IMG/VR virus record: IMGVR_UViG_3300037585_002230
Location: 1 to 34,987 of that record
Length of the DNA: 34,987 bases
Reading direction: 5' to 3' (one strand)
From: a virus
Shown: piece after piece, positions 22,421 through 29,629 of the stretch
How positions within the stretch are numbered: position 1 is the first letter of the stretch
How the letters are laid out: each line of letters starts with the position of its first letter
Program-made: the position numbers and the translations under genes
Notes under the pieces: model-generated
Database searches by the model: none
The model's input: only the letters and a program-made list of their open reading frames with translations
What the model was told of the DNA's origin: nothing

Positions 22421-22607
22421 TTGGCATGACTTCCCCCATCGACAGGCGCATGATGCGATCCATGTACGCTTGATTTGGTATCAACCTTGACCTATGGTTT
22501 TGTGATAAGCACCAGCGCCGACAGACCGTGGCGTGAGGTGCGCCCACTTGGCGAGCAAGCTCAGAATAAGACCAGTTGCGTTTTTTTCTGTAATCATCAA
22601 GTGTCAT
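22395..22607 (-). CDS. Cro-like helix-turn-helix regulator, 70 aa
   Basis: Begins MTLDDYRKKRNWSYSELARQVGAPHATVCRRWC, a Cro/XRE helix-turn-helix (YSELARQVGAPHATVCRW). It is the first gene of the leftward early operon, diverging from the plus-strand regulators, which is the position of Cro. No ribosome-binding site precedes the ATG. A promoter with TTGATA and TATCGT (22644-22616) would start transcription within a few bases of it, so the message may be leaderless. Confidence 0.75.
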   Translation of the reverse strand: MTLDDYRKKRNWSYSELARQVGAPHATVCRRWCLSQNHRSRLIPNQAYMDRIMRLSMGEVMPNDFYIRRE

Positions 22608-22615
22608 AATATAAA

Positions 22616-22646
22616 ACGATAAGTAGCTTGACGAAATATATCAAGC
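22616..22646 (-). promoter_or_regulatory. Early leftward promoter with an overlapping operator
   Basis: On the minus strand, TTGATA (22644-22639) and TATCGT (22621-22616) are separated by 17 bases. An inverted repeat, GCTTGA (22626-22631) and TCAAGC (22641-22646), overlaps the -35 and spacer. Repressor binding here would shut off the early operon and could also affect the divergent gene. Confidence 0.55.
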
Positions 22647-22669
22647 ACAAAAGAACAGGAAGAAAAATT

Positions 22670-23179
22670 ATGAATAAAGTGGTGGATATAAGTAATATTG
22701 AACAACAGGCAGCTGACCAATTACTCGCCGCTTTGTGTGATATGTGGGGAACAATTACTGCCCGGAGAAATGCAGATGCAACCGGCGACAAGCTTTTAGA
22801 TTGGTTGAGAAAAACAGAAAACCGGGATTCATTTGTGGCCGCTCTTATTCGCGCGCGGATTGTCAAGCAGGCTTACACTTGTGGCGAGCTTTCAAAATTG
22901 CTCAACATTTCTCGGCAAGCAATTCATTCAATGCTCGATGACTGCACTCAAAATGGCTGGATCCGTTGTCATAAAAACGGGCAGCTGATACAAAAATCAG
23001 AGGCAAATAATCATATAGGCGCAATGAAATATGACGCTGGAGATAAAATGTTAGAGCACGGACGGAATTTTATTCCAGTGCAATTAGATATTGTAAAGAA
23101 AACAATGGTTGTTAAAAATTACCGAAATTTACTAGTAATTCTTAGAGCAAAAGAAATAGCTAATGAATTGAAACCTTGA
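22670..23179 (+). CDS. Winged-helix regulator in the lysogeny region, 169 aa
   Basis: ATG at 22670 is preceded by AGGAAG; an upstream TTG lacks such a site. Residues 68-105 (KQAYTCGELSKLLNISRQAIHSMLDDCTQNGWIRCHKNG) form a MarR/Crp-like winged helix. The N-terminal half is helical (IEQQAADQLLAALCDMWGTI), possibly for dimers. It diverges from the Cro-like gene, which is the usual place of the repressor or its activator. No known repressor family is recognised. Confidence 0.65.
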   Translation: MNKVVDISNIEQQAADQLLAALCDMWGTITARRNADATGDKLLDWLRKTENRDSFVAALIRARIVKQAYTCGELSKLLNISRQAIHSMLDDCTQNGWIRCHKNGQLIQKSEANNHIGAMKYDAGDKMLEHGRNFIPVQLDIVKKTMVVKNYRNLLVILRAKEIANELKP

Positions 23180-23197
23180 CTTTAGAATATCACCTCA

Positions 23198-23215
23198 CTT
23201 GACGTAAAAATCAAG
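23198..23215 (+). promoter_or_regulatory. Operator-like inverted repeat upstream of the XRE regulator
   Basis: CTTGA (23198-23202) and TCAAG (23211-23215) form an inverted repeat with 8 bases between, like the one at 22626-22646 (9 between). It includes TTGACG, a possible -35, but no good -10 follows at normal spacing. Confidence 0.5.
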
Positions 23216-23259
23216 GCTATTGCTTTTTAATGTCATGCAGCTTACCCTCCTTTCTGTTG

Positions 23260-23272
23260 GACGGTATCCGTC
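23260..23272. promoter_or_regulatory. Palindrome GACGGTATCCGTC before the XRE regulator
   Basis: A perfect 5-base inverted repeat around TAT, ending 18 bases before the ATG at 23291. It could be a repressor binding site or an mRNA hairpin near the ribosome-binding site (AGGTGG at 23275-23280). The 110-base gap also holds the CTTGACG repeat at 23198. Confidence 0.5.
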
Positions 23273-23290
23273 AAAGGTGGTAGGTATACA

Positions 23291-23977
23291 ATGTTTAAAA
23301 TAATATCGAATGATACTAACGGTGAAATTTTGCCCAATAACCTAGAAAATAAGATCCTTGAAGCTGGTTTGACCAAGCGCGATGTGGCCGCTCAAAAGGG
23401 CGTGACCCCGGAAACGCTTAGCAGACATATGCATGGAAAGATCCAGCTCACGCTAAGCGATGCGGAGCAATACGCAAGCATCTTAGGCTGCACAGCTCAG
23501 TCTATATTGTTTGCAGCTGAGCCCGTGCCTGTGCGCGCGACTGTGGATGTACTGAAAGATGGCACAACGGAACGCATCATATACCCTGATCCTGTGGGTT
23601 ATATGCATATGCATGATGTGTTCCCAGAGCCCGTATTCGCCGCAAAATGGATTACGGCACACGATTATGCCGGTATGTTCATGGATTATATAAACTCTGT
23701 CAGCTTATACTTAGCTAGACCAGTTAACGAAGGGTTTGTTGATCAGCGTTGTATGCAGCATGTCTGCTGGGCCAGCGCCCTTAATATCAAGGGCGTAGAA
23801 GGCTCCAAAGTGATTGCTGGTACTTTGTATCCAGAGCCAGGCGGCAAATTTACTATTCACGAAGCGTATGCTGACATCATGCACCGTGGCCTAATTTTAG
23901 AATGGGCGACACCCGTGATCCAAGTAATTTTCCGCCCCGATCTTCGCGGCATGGAAATAATTGATTCGCAAGCTTGA
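23291..23977 (+). CDS. XRE-family regulator, probable CI-like repressor, 228 aa
   Basis: Residues 16-70 (NLENKILEAGLTKRDVAAQKGVTPETLSRHMHGKIQLTLSDAEQYASILGCT) are an XRE helix-turn-helix. The remaining 150 residues (DVLKDGTTERIIYPDPVGYMHMHDVFPEPVFAAKWI, later LYPEPGGKFTIHEAYADIMHRG) form a beta-rich domain where CI proteins carry an S24 peptidase or dimer domain. I do not see the Ser-Lys S24 signature, so an SOS-cleavage mechanism is not supported. A palindrome lies just before its start. The role in keeping lysogeny is inferred. Confidence 0.7.
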   Translation: MFKIISNDTNGEILPNNLENKILEAGLTKRDVAAQKGVTPETLSRHMHGKIQLTLSDAEQYASILGCTAQSILFAAEPVPVRATVDVLKDGTTERIIYPDPVGYMHMHDVFPEPVFAAKWITAHDYAGMFMDYINSVSLYLARPVNEGFVDQRCMQHVCWASALNIKGVEGSKVIAGTLYPEPGGKFTIHEAYADIMHRGLILEWATPVIQVIFRPDLRGMEIIDSQA

Positions 23978-24002
23978 CGCATCTTGTTAAGGTGCTTAAC
24001 CT
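23974..24002 (+). promoter_or_regulatory. Promoter and palindromic operator before the recombination genes
   Basis: TTGACG (23974-23979), a 17-base spacer and TAACCT (23997-24002) form a plausible promoter for the genes from 24033. GTTAAGGTGCTTAAC (23986-24000), a perfect 6-base palindrome around GTG, overlaps the spacer and -10 and is a likely operator. Confidence 0.55.
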
Positions 24003-24032
24003 AGATCCACACATTATGTTTGGATTCTCGTT

Positions 24033-24992
24033 ATGCTGCTTGATTTACCAGATTGGTCTACGCGCCACAATTATTTTCATCACTCAAATCCGCGCTCAAA
24101 AGATCGCGCTAAAAACATTTACGAAAAGGTTCATGTGCGGCCAAAATTAAACGCCGCATGGAAGGTTATAAAAACGCCGGGCAACTCAGATGCTGAGCGA
24201 GATCTGGCCTACGCAACCATCGAAACACTCTCTGCAAATCGTAGCTCCGCAAACATGGAAGCCGGAAGAGCTGTGCAATATGGTTGCGATCTGCATTTGG
24301 TTCCAGATGAATTTGGAACAACTTTAAGTTTATCTGAAGCAGTTCATATGGCAGTCAAAATGATGCGTGAATATGAGCCTAAGAATACGTCAGCTGATGC
24401 GCGTGAGCTCGACACAAACAAACGCAACAAGTATGCAGAAGAACTCCCGGCAACCATAGAGAACGCAGTGCTCGGCCTCAAAGAGGCTATGGCGCGCGAC
24501 AACAGGATCCTCGGCGAGATAGAACTGATCAAGCCGATCCCCGGCTGCGCAGTGCCGCACAACACGCGCCCTGACTATGGACGGCGCGGTGATCTGAAAA
24601 CCAAATGGTGCCGTGTAAACGAAAAAGCAAAGCACGGGTGGAGCCCAGGAGCCTTACCGCGATCACTCACAGGCATGTTCGATATGAACAATGTTTTCCA
24701 AGCGGCTGGCTTCTGGGCTCTGAATGGGCATTTACCGCCGTTCCTGGTCTATGCAAATTCATCTGACTATCGCGTCTTTGATGCAGAGAATACGCCAGAG
24801 CTGCGCGATGATTTTCTTGCGGATGTTGTCAACGAAATCACCCTCTATCATAAAACCACAGAAAACATTCTGCGCGCAGCAAAAACAAAAGAGGAGCTGC
24901 TGGGGCTGGTTAGCCCAGATTGGAATGCGATCTATTGGAAAGAGCCCCCGGCGTATCTTGCAGAAGCTAAGCGCGTGTGGGGGATCAATTGA
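24033..24992 (+). CDS. PD-(D/E)XK exonuclease (recombination), 319 aa
   Basis: The core nuclease signature is GRRGDLKTKW at about residues 183-192 (Asp187, Lys189), preceded by GEIELIKPIPG at 161, with an acidic first motif earlier in the chain and VYANSSDYRVFD further on. This is the arrangement of Cas4/RecB-like exonucleases of phages. The nuclease would resect DNA ends for the annealing protein encoded next, whose ATG overlaps this stop (TGATG). The start has a weak site (TTTGGATT). Confidence 0.8.
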   Translation: MLLDLPDWSTRHNYFHHSNPRSKDRAKNIYEKVHVRPKLNAAWKVIKTPGNSDAERDLAYATIETLSANRSSANMEAGRAVQYGCDLHLVPDEFGTTLSLSEAVHMAVKMMREYEPKNTSADARELDTNKRNKYAEELPATIENAVLGLKEAMARDNRILGEIELIKPIPGCAVPHNTRPDYGRRGDLKTKWCRVNEKAKHGWSPGALPRSLTGMFDMNNVFQAAGFWALNGHLPPFLVYANSSDYRVFDAENTPELRDDFLADVVNEITLYHKTTENILRAAKTKEELLGLVSPDWNAIYWKEPPAYLAEAKRVWGIN

Positions 24993-25636
24993 TGGACATC
25001 AAACAGATCCAAGCCGCAATCTCAGAAATGAAATCTCTGAATTTGAGAGGCAACGAATACACACAAGTGCAACAACGCATTGAGGCATTTCGCCGGTACG
25101 TTGGCTTTGAGTTTGCAATCGAAAGCGAGTTGATTGAAGACAACGAAAGCAGAGTATTAATTAAAGCAGTCATTACAGATCGAAATGGTTTTGTTGTGGC
25201 TTCTGGACACGCAGAGGAGCTGCGTGGAAGCTCTAATGTCAACCGCACCTCGGCTGTCGAAAACTGCGAAACAAGCGCCTGGGGCCGCGCGCTCGCTAAT
25301 CTGGGGCTACATGGCGGCAAGATGGCAAGCGCTGAAGAGATTGACACAGCTAAACACAACGGCGCGGTGCGCGATCAACGGCAAGCCCCTGCCCCGGCAC
25401 CTGGCATTGAACAGATCCCCTTCCCTTCAAATGACAAGGTGACCGATTGGCGACTGTGGGTAGATGAACAAAAGAACAATATTAATAAAATGAACGTCCG
25501 GTGGCATCTGCAAAGCTGGGCGAAAAAAACAAGCGCAGAGAGAGAGGCACTACAAGAATATGACCGCGAGCTCACCGCTGAGCTCAAAGATCATTATGGG
25601 CAGCGTTATGAACAACTCAATGATGGAGTACGGTAA
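24992..25636 (+). CDS. Single-strand annealing-type recombination protein (Rad52/Sak/Erf-like), 214 aa
   Basis: The conserved core is EYTQVQQRIEAFRRYVGFE (22-40), then an ENCETSAWGRALANLG segment (90-105), a signature of phage annealing and ssDNA-binding recombination proteins ('n.tSaiEncETSAvGRALa.lG'). The C-terminal third (ADRYDWRLWV to the end) is helical and variable. Start at 24992 is chosen because ATG overlaps the upstream stop, rather than a GTG 15 bases earlier. With the neighbouring exonuclease it forms a Red-like pair. A role in DNA pairing is inferred from the motif and context. Confidence 0.7.
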   Translation: MDIKQIQAAISEMKSLNLRGNEYTQVQQRIEAFRRYVGFEFAIESELIEDNESRVLIKAVITDRNGFVVASGHAEELRGSSNVNRTSAVENCETSAWGRALANLGLHGGKMASAEEIDTAKHNGAVRDQRQAPAPAPGIEQIPFPSNDKVTDWRLWVDEQKNNINKMNVRWHLQSWAKKTSAEREALQEYDRELTAELKDHYGQRYEQLNDGVR

Positions 25637-26112
25637 TGCCGCATTTTTCAAGATCAAAACTTAAACTGAAACAACCGCTAAGCCCTGACAGAGAATACCG
25701 GGTGACGGCGTATTTAAATTTTAAAACAGATTGGAATGAAAGCACACAGAGATTTGAACCCATGACCCCGGAGCAAAAGCAAACGTGCGAAGATCTACAC
25801 GCGCAGCTCGCAGCTCATGGCGTTGAGATCGGGATCACATTTGCTGAGCGCACAGCTGCGCAAGATGTCAGAGAGTTTCCACGCGCTGGGTACATCACCC
25901 TCTTTGTGAACACGCCGCGCGCAGAAGGCGCACCAGGCTACCAACAGCAGCAGCCGCAACAGAACTACCAGCAGCCGCCACAACAGCCACCACAAGGCTA
26001 TCAGCAACCACCACAGCAACAGCAGCAGCAGCAGCAGCAAGGCTACCAGCAAGCACCACAGCAACAGCAGCAGCAAGGTGGATACCAACCGGATAACAAC
26101 GGATGGGGATGA
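25636..26112 (+). CDS. Q/P-rich SSB-like protein, 158 aa
   Basis: The first 95 residues have beta-strand-like segments (REYRVTAYLNFKTDW, then GVEIGITFAE and AGYITLFVNTP) as expected for a small DNA-binding fold. The rest is a disordered Gln/Pro-rich tail, including nine Gln in a row, that ends DNNGWG, similar in plan to SSB proteins with a flexible tail and short acidic end. The position after an exonuclease and annealing protein supports an SSB-like role. The sequence itself is not a clear SSB match. Confidence 0.5.
   Translation: MPHFSRSKLKLKQPLSPDREYRVTAYLNFKTDWNESTQRFEPMTPEQKQTCEDLHAQLAAHGVEIGITFAERTAAQDVREFPRAGYITLFVNTPRAEGAPGYQQQQPQQNYQQPPQQPPQGYQQPPQQQQQQQQQGYQQAPQQQQQQGGYQPDNNGWG
25938..26082 (+). 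repeat. CAG/CAA microsatellite encoding the poly-Gln tail
   Basis: This stretch consists mostly of CAG and CAA codons with CCA and CCG, including a run of nine consecutive Gln codons at about 26012-26040. Such simple repeats are prone to slippage and may vary between phage copies. Confidence 0.8.
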
Positions 26113-26345
26113 TGATGGCTGAAGAAATGAAAGCGACAGTGCTAACCATGCGCGAGGCTGGTGCAGTGCTGTTTGGAGAGAGCTCAGAGAGAGCGCGGAA
26201 GCGCGCAGCATATCTGTTGAAAACTCAAGGCATCAAGACAATAAAAAACGGCAAACAAACATTGGTTCGCCGTGATGTTTTGCAAAAAGAGTTTGGGATA
26301 GATTACCAGGGGAAAGTAACCCCCCTGGATTTAGAACGCAGCTGA
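26112..26345 (+). CDS. Probable excisionase or small DNA-binding protein, 77 aa
   Basis: The core is LTMREAGAVLFGESSERARKRAAYLLKTQGIKTIKNGKQTLVRRDVLQKEF, a winged-helix pattern like phage excisionases and MerR-type proteins. It sits next to, and convergent with, the integrase (ends overlap by 15 bases), the usual place of xis. Several ATGs lie in frame at 26103, 26109, 26112 and 26115; 26112 or 26115 fit GGATGGGG best. Function is inferred from fold and position. Confidence 0.55.
   Translation: MMAEEMKATVLTMREAGAVLFGESSERARKRAAYLLKTQGIKTIKNGKQTLVRRDVLQKEFGIDYQGKVTPLDLERS
26306..26328. other. Hairpin between the convergent excisionase and integrase ends
   Basis: CCAGGGG (26306-26312) and CCCCTGG (26322-26328) form a 7-base inverted repeat around a 9-base loop near the ends of both convergent genes. 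No T-run follows on either strand, so termination is uncertain. Confidence 0.4.
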
Positions 26346-27461
26346 TAACTTATCGACTGCCTCTGTGTCTTCGCCCTCGTCTTCGAGCCAGTGACCGTAA
26401 GTGCTTTGCGTGATCGCAATTGTCGCGTGACCCATGTAACTTTTCACACGGTACAGATCATCAGGGAAAAGCATCAGAAGCTTTGAAGCATAGTAGTGAC
26501 GCAGATCGTGCCAGCGGATCCGCTCCACGCCAGCTGCGTCACATGCTTTGTGAATTGCCTTTAGATATTTGCTTGGCGATTTTTCGTTGCCGTTCTTTGT
26601 GCGAAACACCAACTCGGTTGGATCATTCGGACGCCCCTTGCGGATGTACAATTCTTTTAAAGATTGCACCATGTCACGGGTCAGCGCGATGGTGCGCTTG
26701 CCGCTATAAGATTTTGGATCACCGATACCAGCGCGGTGCTTAACAGCGCGTGTGACTTTCATTTTAGAATTGTCGAGATCCAAGCATCCCCAAGTCAAAG
26801 CGCGCTGCTCACCCTGACGCAATCCAGTAGTGCAAGCAAAGCGCATTTCGAGCGCCCACTCAGGCGACATCTCTGCCATGATCGCATCGATCACATGCGT
26901 GGCAATTTGCTCAGCTTTAAATTCTTCACTCGCAAATTCACCCCGGCGCTCGACGCCATCCAGTGGGTTAGTTTCGCGGCACCCTCTTTTGATTGAATAG
27001 ATAAACATATGTGCAATTGAACCACACATATTTTCTACAGTTTTTTCAGAGCGGCCCTCTGCCATCTGATCCATGATGTCGAGATCCATCATGCCCATTG
27101 TCATGTCTGACACACGCATGTCAGCGACAGGCTTTCCCTCAATTTCAAAATCCAAGAACTGCCGACTGTGGCGCTCTTTGTCTACATAAAAAGTTTTGGA
27201 TTTGTTGCCGCCGTTAAAGTCAGCTTCGACGCGCTTCATGTACTCTTTGCGGAGCTCCGCAAATGTCCACTTCCAGCTCGTAGAAGTACGCGCATCAATC
27301 GAGGCTTCACGATCTAATTTTTTGATCGCTTGCAGGGCATCTTCTTTTGCCGCGTAAAAAGATCTAGAGCCATCAGCAAAGACTGACCGGGTATCTACGC
27401 ACCATGCAGCTTTGTTTAGCTTGGCGCGGCTCTTGATATGATTCGGTGTGATGTTCAACAT
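26331..27461 (-). CDS. int: Tyrosine recombinase integrase, 376 aa
   Basis: The catalytic set of phage integrases is present: an Arg in TTGLRQGEQRAL (about 212-215), HDLRH with His318 and Arg321, GH at 344-345, and the nucleophile Tyr355 in STYGHW. The N-terminal 170 residues hold the arm- and core-binding domains (SFYAAKEDALQAIKKL and GKPVADMRVSDM). GGGAG lies before the ATG at 27461. attP lies immediately beside the start, as expected for a phage that integrates into a tRNA gene. It catalyses site-specific recombination between attP and the host attB. Confidence 0.95.
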   Translation of the reverse strand: MLNITPNHIKSRAKLNKAAWCVDTRSVFADGSRSFYAAKEDALQAIKKLDREASIDARTSTSWKWTFAELRKEYMKRVEADFNGGNKSKTFYVDKERHSRQFLDFEIEGKPVADMRVSDMTMGMMDLDIMDQMAEGRSEKTVENMCGSIAHMFIYSIKRGCRETNPLDGVERRGEFASEEFKAEQIATHVIDAIMAEMSPEWALEMRFACTTGLRQGEQRALTWGCLDLDNSKMKVTRAVKHRAGIGDPKSYSGKRTIALTRDMVQSLKELYIRKGRPNDPTELVFRTKNGNEKSPSKYLKAIHKACDAAGVERIRWHDLRHYYASKLLMLFPDDLYRVKSYMGHATIAITQSTYGHWLEDEGEDTEAVDKLSAAF

Positions 27462-27567
27462 GACCTTCTCCCTTGACGTTATATGTCTAGGATATGGGTA
27501 TTAATGATCATGTTGCAAGGCTTTTTAGATTAAATCCCCGTCACCCTTTTTCGATTTTCATATATCG

Positions 27568-27796
27568 TTTGGCACCCAGCTTGGCACCCGGTGGCCCCAA
27601 AAAGGGGTTAATTTATTGATATATAAGGGAAAACAGTGGCGCGGTTGACGGGGCTCGAACCCGTTAATTATTCGTCGCTGGTTGTCTATCATGTTGTTTT
27701 ATTGCCACTATTGCCGGTTGACCGACGATGAACGCCCACCAACGGCGATGGTGGCTGGCACCGGAATGGCACCGGGCAAACTGCTTGGGTGCCAAG
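27568..27796. other. attP: tRNA 3'-end core with GGCACC arm-type sites
   Basis: On the minus strand positions 27665-27637 form the 3' end of a tRNA: T-stem ACGGG and CCCGT around TTCGAGC, the acceptor half CAACCGC, discriminator G and CCA. The 5' part of the tRNA is absent, so this is an attP core that would rebuild the host tRNA on integration. GGCACC-type sites flank it at 27571, 27583, 27757, 27768 and 27788. They could be integrase arm sites. A G discriminator and GCGGTTG acceptor suit an Asp tRNA. No gene is seen in 27462-27807. Confidence 0.8.
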
Positions 27797-27807
27797 ATTC
27801 GGAAGGA

Positions 27808-28425
27808 TCACACAGATAACCATCCATAGATTTTGTGTGTTTCTTTAGCGCGGTGATCGAGCCCTTTGTATCCCCCATTTACGCGCCGGGTGATCCGCTT
27901 AATGACTTCATCGGTGACGCCCTCTTCTGCCATTTCAAACAAGTTATTTTTTTTGAAGAACCACAGAGCTGCGTCAAATGCGTAGTCTGTTTCCACCAGG
28001 CTTGGATCCGTCAGCACCTGGGGCAAGCCCAAATCAGATGCAAAGCCCCGGTGATTTTTGTACCCGGTCAGTTGAATAAATCCGCGCCCGATATACAGCC
28101 CAGCTCGCTCCTTTGTGTCATTACCCATGCGTCCAAAGTAAACATTCTCAGCCAGCGCTTTCGGGTTTCTTGAGTACGGCTTTGCGCTTTGCGCATCAGG
28201 AAACCGGCTCGGCCATGTGGCCATAAGCGCCTTGACTGAGTAGTTCAAATTTTCACGGACATATTTAAAGTTGCCGCTTTCGTGAGCTGCTTGACCAAGC
28301 AAGTGGGCTCCCTCTTCTGGCGTCAGCTCGTAGTGCGAAACAATCCCACGCGCGGTGTTGGGGCCGAAAGATCCATCCGCTTTACAGCCGCATTTTTGTT
28401 GCAGCAGCTTCATCGCTTTGCTCAT
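27808..28425 (-). CDS. GH19 (chitinase-like) endolysin, 205 aa
   Basis: LLGQAAHESGNFKYVRENLNYS (43-64) carries the two catalytic Glu of family 19 (in AHES and at about 58), and GRGFIQLTGYKNH (113-125) the substrate groove. The N-terminal KLLQQKCGCKADGSFGPNT may be a small substrate-binding segment. These enzymes cut the glycan strands of peptidoglycan. It is the last gene of the late operon, just before attP. The holin is encoded two genes upstream. No signal peptide is visible, so it depends on the holin for release. Confidence 0.9.
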   Translation of the reverse strand: MSKAMKLLQQKCGCKADGSFGPNTARGIVSHYELTPEEGAHLLGQAAHESGNFKYVRENLNYSVKALMATWPSRFPDAQSAKPYSRNPKALAENVYFGRMGNDTKERAGLYIGRGFIQLTGYKNHRGFASDLGLPQVLTDPSLVETDYAFDAALWFFKKNNLFEMAEEGVTDEVIKRITRRVNGGYKGLDHRAKETHKIYGWLSV

Positions 28426-28426
28426 G

Positions 28427-28549
28427 TCACAACTTCCTATCAGTTAACCAGGCGCGGCGTTCTTTGTCCTCTAGGTATAAGCGAAGACAGTTGACCAGTG
28501 TGTTCAGAGAGACTGCACTGAACAACAGGATCCATTGCCACATATCCAT
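28427..28549 (-). CDS. Tiny membrane protein in the lysis cassette, 40 aa
   Basis: ATG at 28549 overlaps the holin stop (TAATG), and the frame ends one base before the endolysin start. It encodes one membrane helix (MWQWILLFSAVSLNTLVNC) and a charged tail (LEDKERRAWLTDRKL). It could be an antiholin or accessory lysis protein. I do not recognise a family. Confidence 0.6.
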   Translation of the reverse strand: MDMWQWILLFSAVSLNTLVNCLRLYLEDKERRAWLTDRKL

Positions 28550-28947
28550 TACTTTTTCCCCATGCTCTCTCTTGCTACGCCCTTGGACTTTTCCCAAGAT
28601 CTCATGCCGCCAAGACCGAGCAATGCCAGGGTCAAGCTCATCAGCTCCTCAGTCTCAAGTTTTGGCAGAGGTGTACCCGGAGCCCAGATAGCGGTGGCCC
28701 ACTCAGCTATCGGCATCAAAAAGAATTGTGTCATTAAACCCAACGCACAAATCCACATGATTGCCGGGCGAGCCCCTGCTACGAAAAGCGAGCTGTGTTT
28801 TGCTTGCTCAACATTCGCAGCTGCTTGAGCTGCTTGCAGTCCAATGATGCTCTGTTCGAGCTCGGCTTTGATTTTAATCTTGGCATCTTTATCCTCAATA
28901 AATTTATCCAAGATGGGCGCGGCTGCGCCTAAGATTTGCCCGATCAT
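28549..28947 (-). CDS. Holin of the 3TM (GTA-type) family, 132 aa
   Basis: The C-terminal half reads RPAIMWICALGLMTQFFLMPIAEW (60-83) and LMSLTLALLGLGGMRSWEKSKG (102-123), the mark of the GTA_holin_3TM family described for gene transfer agents and alphaproteobacterial phages. The N-terminal 20-50 region is amphipathic. It would form the membrane holes that release the endolysin. It overlaps the upstream gene by four bases. Confidence 0.85.
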   Translation of the reverse strand: MIGQILGAAAPILDKFIEDKDAKIKIKAELEQSIIGLQAAQAAANVEQAKHSSLFVAGARPAIMWICALGLMTQFFLMPIAEWATAIWAPGTPLPKLETEELMSLTLALLGLGGMRSWEKSKGVARESMGKK

Positions 28948-29144
28948 TTGTTAGTTTCCCGGCCAAGCCAAACTGCAAAACAGCCAGAGAAACAGCCAAA
29001 AATAATTGAGCAAAAACCGCTTTGGTTCAACGTGGGATCTTGCAACGTAATAAACCAGGTTGTCACTTGAAAACACATTACGGTTATAGCTAACATCATT
29101 AGCCTGGGGACGATCTTCCAATCGTCAATTACTGTGTGTGCCAT
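28944..29144 (-). CDS. Small membrane protein, 66 aa
   Basis: Two membrane helices (RLMMLAITVMCFQVTTWFI and FCSIIFGCFSGCFAVWLG) after an N-terminal AHTVIDDWKI. Proteins with this start and helices recur in marine podoviruses and myoviruses as unnamed membrane proteins. It is next to the holin and may be a holin partner. It starts with a good spacing from the previous gene (17 bases). Confidence 0.65.
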   Translation of the reverse strand: MAHTVIDDWKIVPRLMMLAITVMCFQVTTWFITLQDPTLNQSGFCSIIFGCFSGCFAVWLGRETNK

Positions 29145-29160
29145 TTTGTAACCTCATTGC

Positions 29161-29604
29161 TTAAATTTTTTCTAAGCTCGCCAGTAAAATTACGAGCGCA
29201 AATCCACAAACCAATGTGAAAATCAGGCCAACACTGCCCCAGATGACAATGGCCTCAAACCGCTCCGCTTTTAGTCTGGCCTCTTCTTCTTCGCGTTCCT
29301 TACGCTCGCGCCTTACGCGCGCTCTGATCGCAATCAGTTCTTGCCAGGCAGAGTAACCGCGCAGATGAATGATCAGCTGACGCAGTTCATCTTCAGCATC
29401 CCGTGCTTTTTGAAGAGCGACAAAGGTCTCCATTGCGTTTTCATCATCGCCAGAAAAAGCACTGCCTTTTTTCTTATTGTGCTTATTCCTGAGATCATCC
29501 ACGCCATCGAAGAACTCGCCAATCTGCTTTGTAACATTCACAAGTTCTTGACCAGCGCTCACAGCGGCTTTGATCGCCGCAAACGCCGTTAATGGATCCA
29601 CCAT
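29161..29604 (-). CDS. Helical protein with C-terminal membrane anchor, 147 aa
   Basis: MVDPLTAFAAIKAAVSAGQEL opens a helical domain, then a highly charged coiled-coil stretch (RARVRRERKEREEEEARLKAERFEA, about 95-120), then a final membrane helix (VGLIFTLVCGFALVILLASL). The 'DPLTAFAAIKAA' start is found in hypothetical proteins of other marine phages. It could be a membrane-tethered lysis or virion protein. The C-terminal anchor differs from Rz-type spanins, which are anchored at the N-terminus. Confidence 0.6.
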   Translation of the reverse strand: MVDPLTAFAAIKAAVSAGQELVNVTKQIGEFFDGVDDLRNKHNKKKGSAFSGDDENAMETFVALQKARDAEDELRQLIIHLRGYSAWQELIAIRARVRRERKEREEEEARLKAERFEAIVIWGSVGLIFTLVCGFALVILLASLEKI

Positions 29605-29629
29605 TGAGCTCTCACTATGTCAAAGAAAA

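Noticed and set aside
22628-22656. Rightward promoter with TTGACG at 22628
   Set aside because: No acceptable -10 lies at 16-18 bases; the hexamer is better explained as part of the inverted repeat overlapping the leftward promoter.
27637-27665. A complete tRNA gene
   Set aside because: Only the T-arm, acceptor half, discriminator and CCA are present; the D-arm and anticodon arm cannot be built from the neighbouring bases, so it is an attP core.
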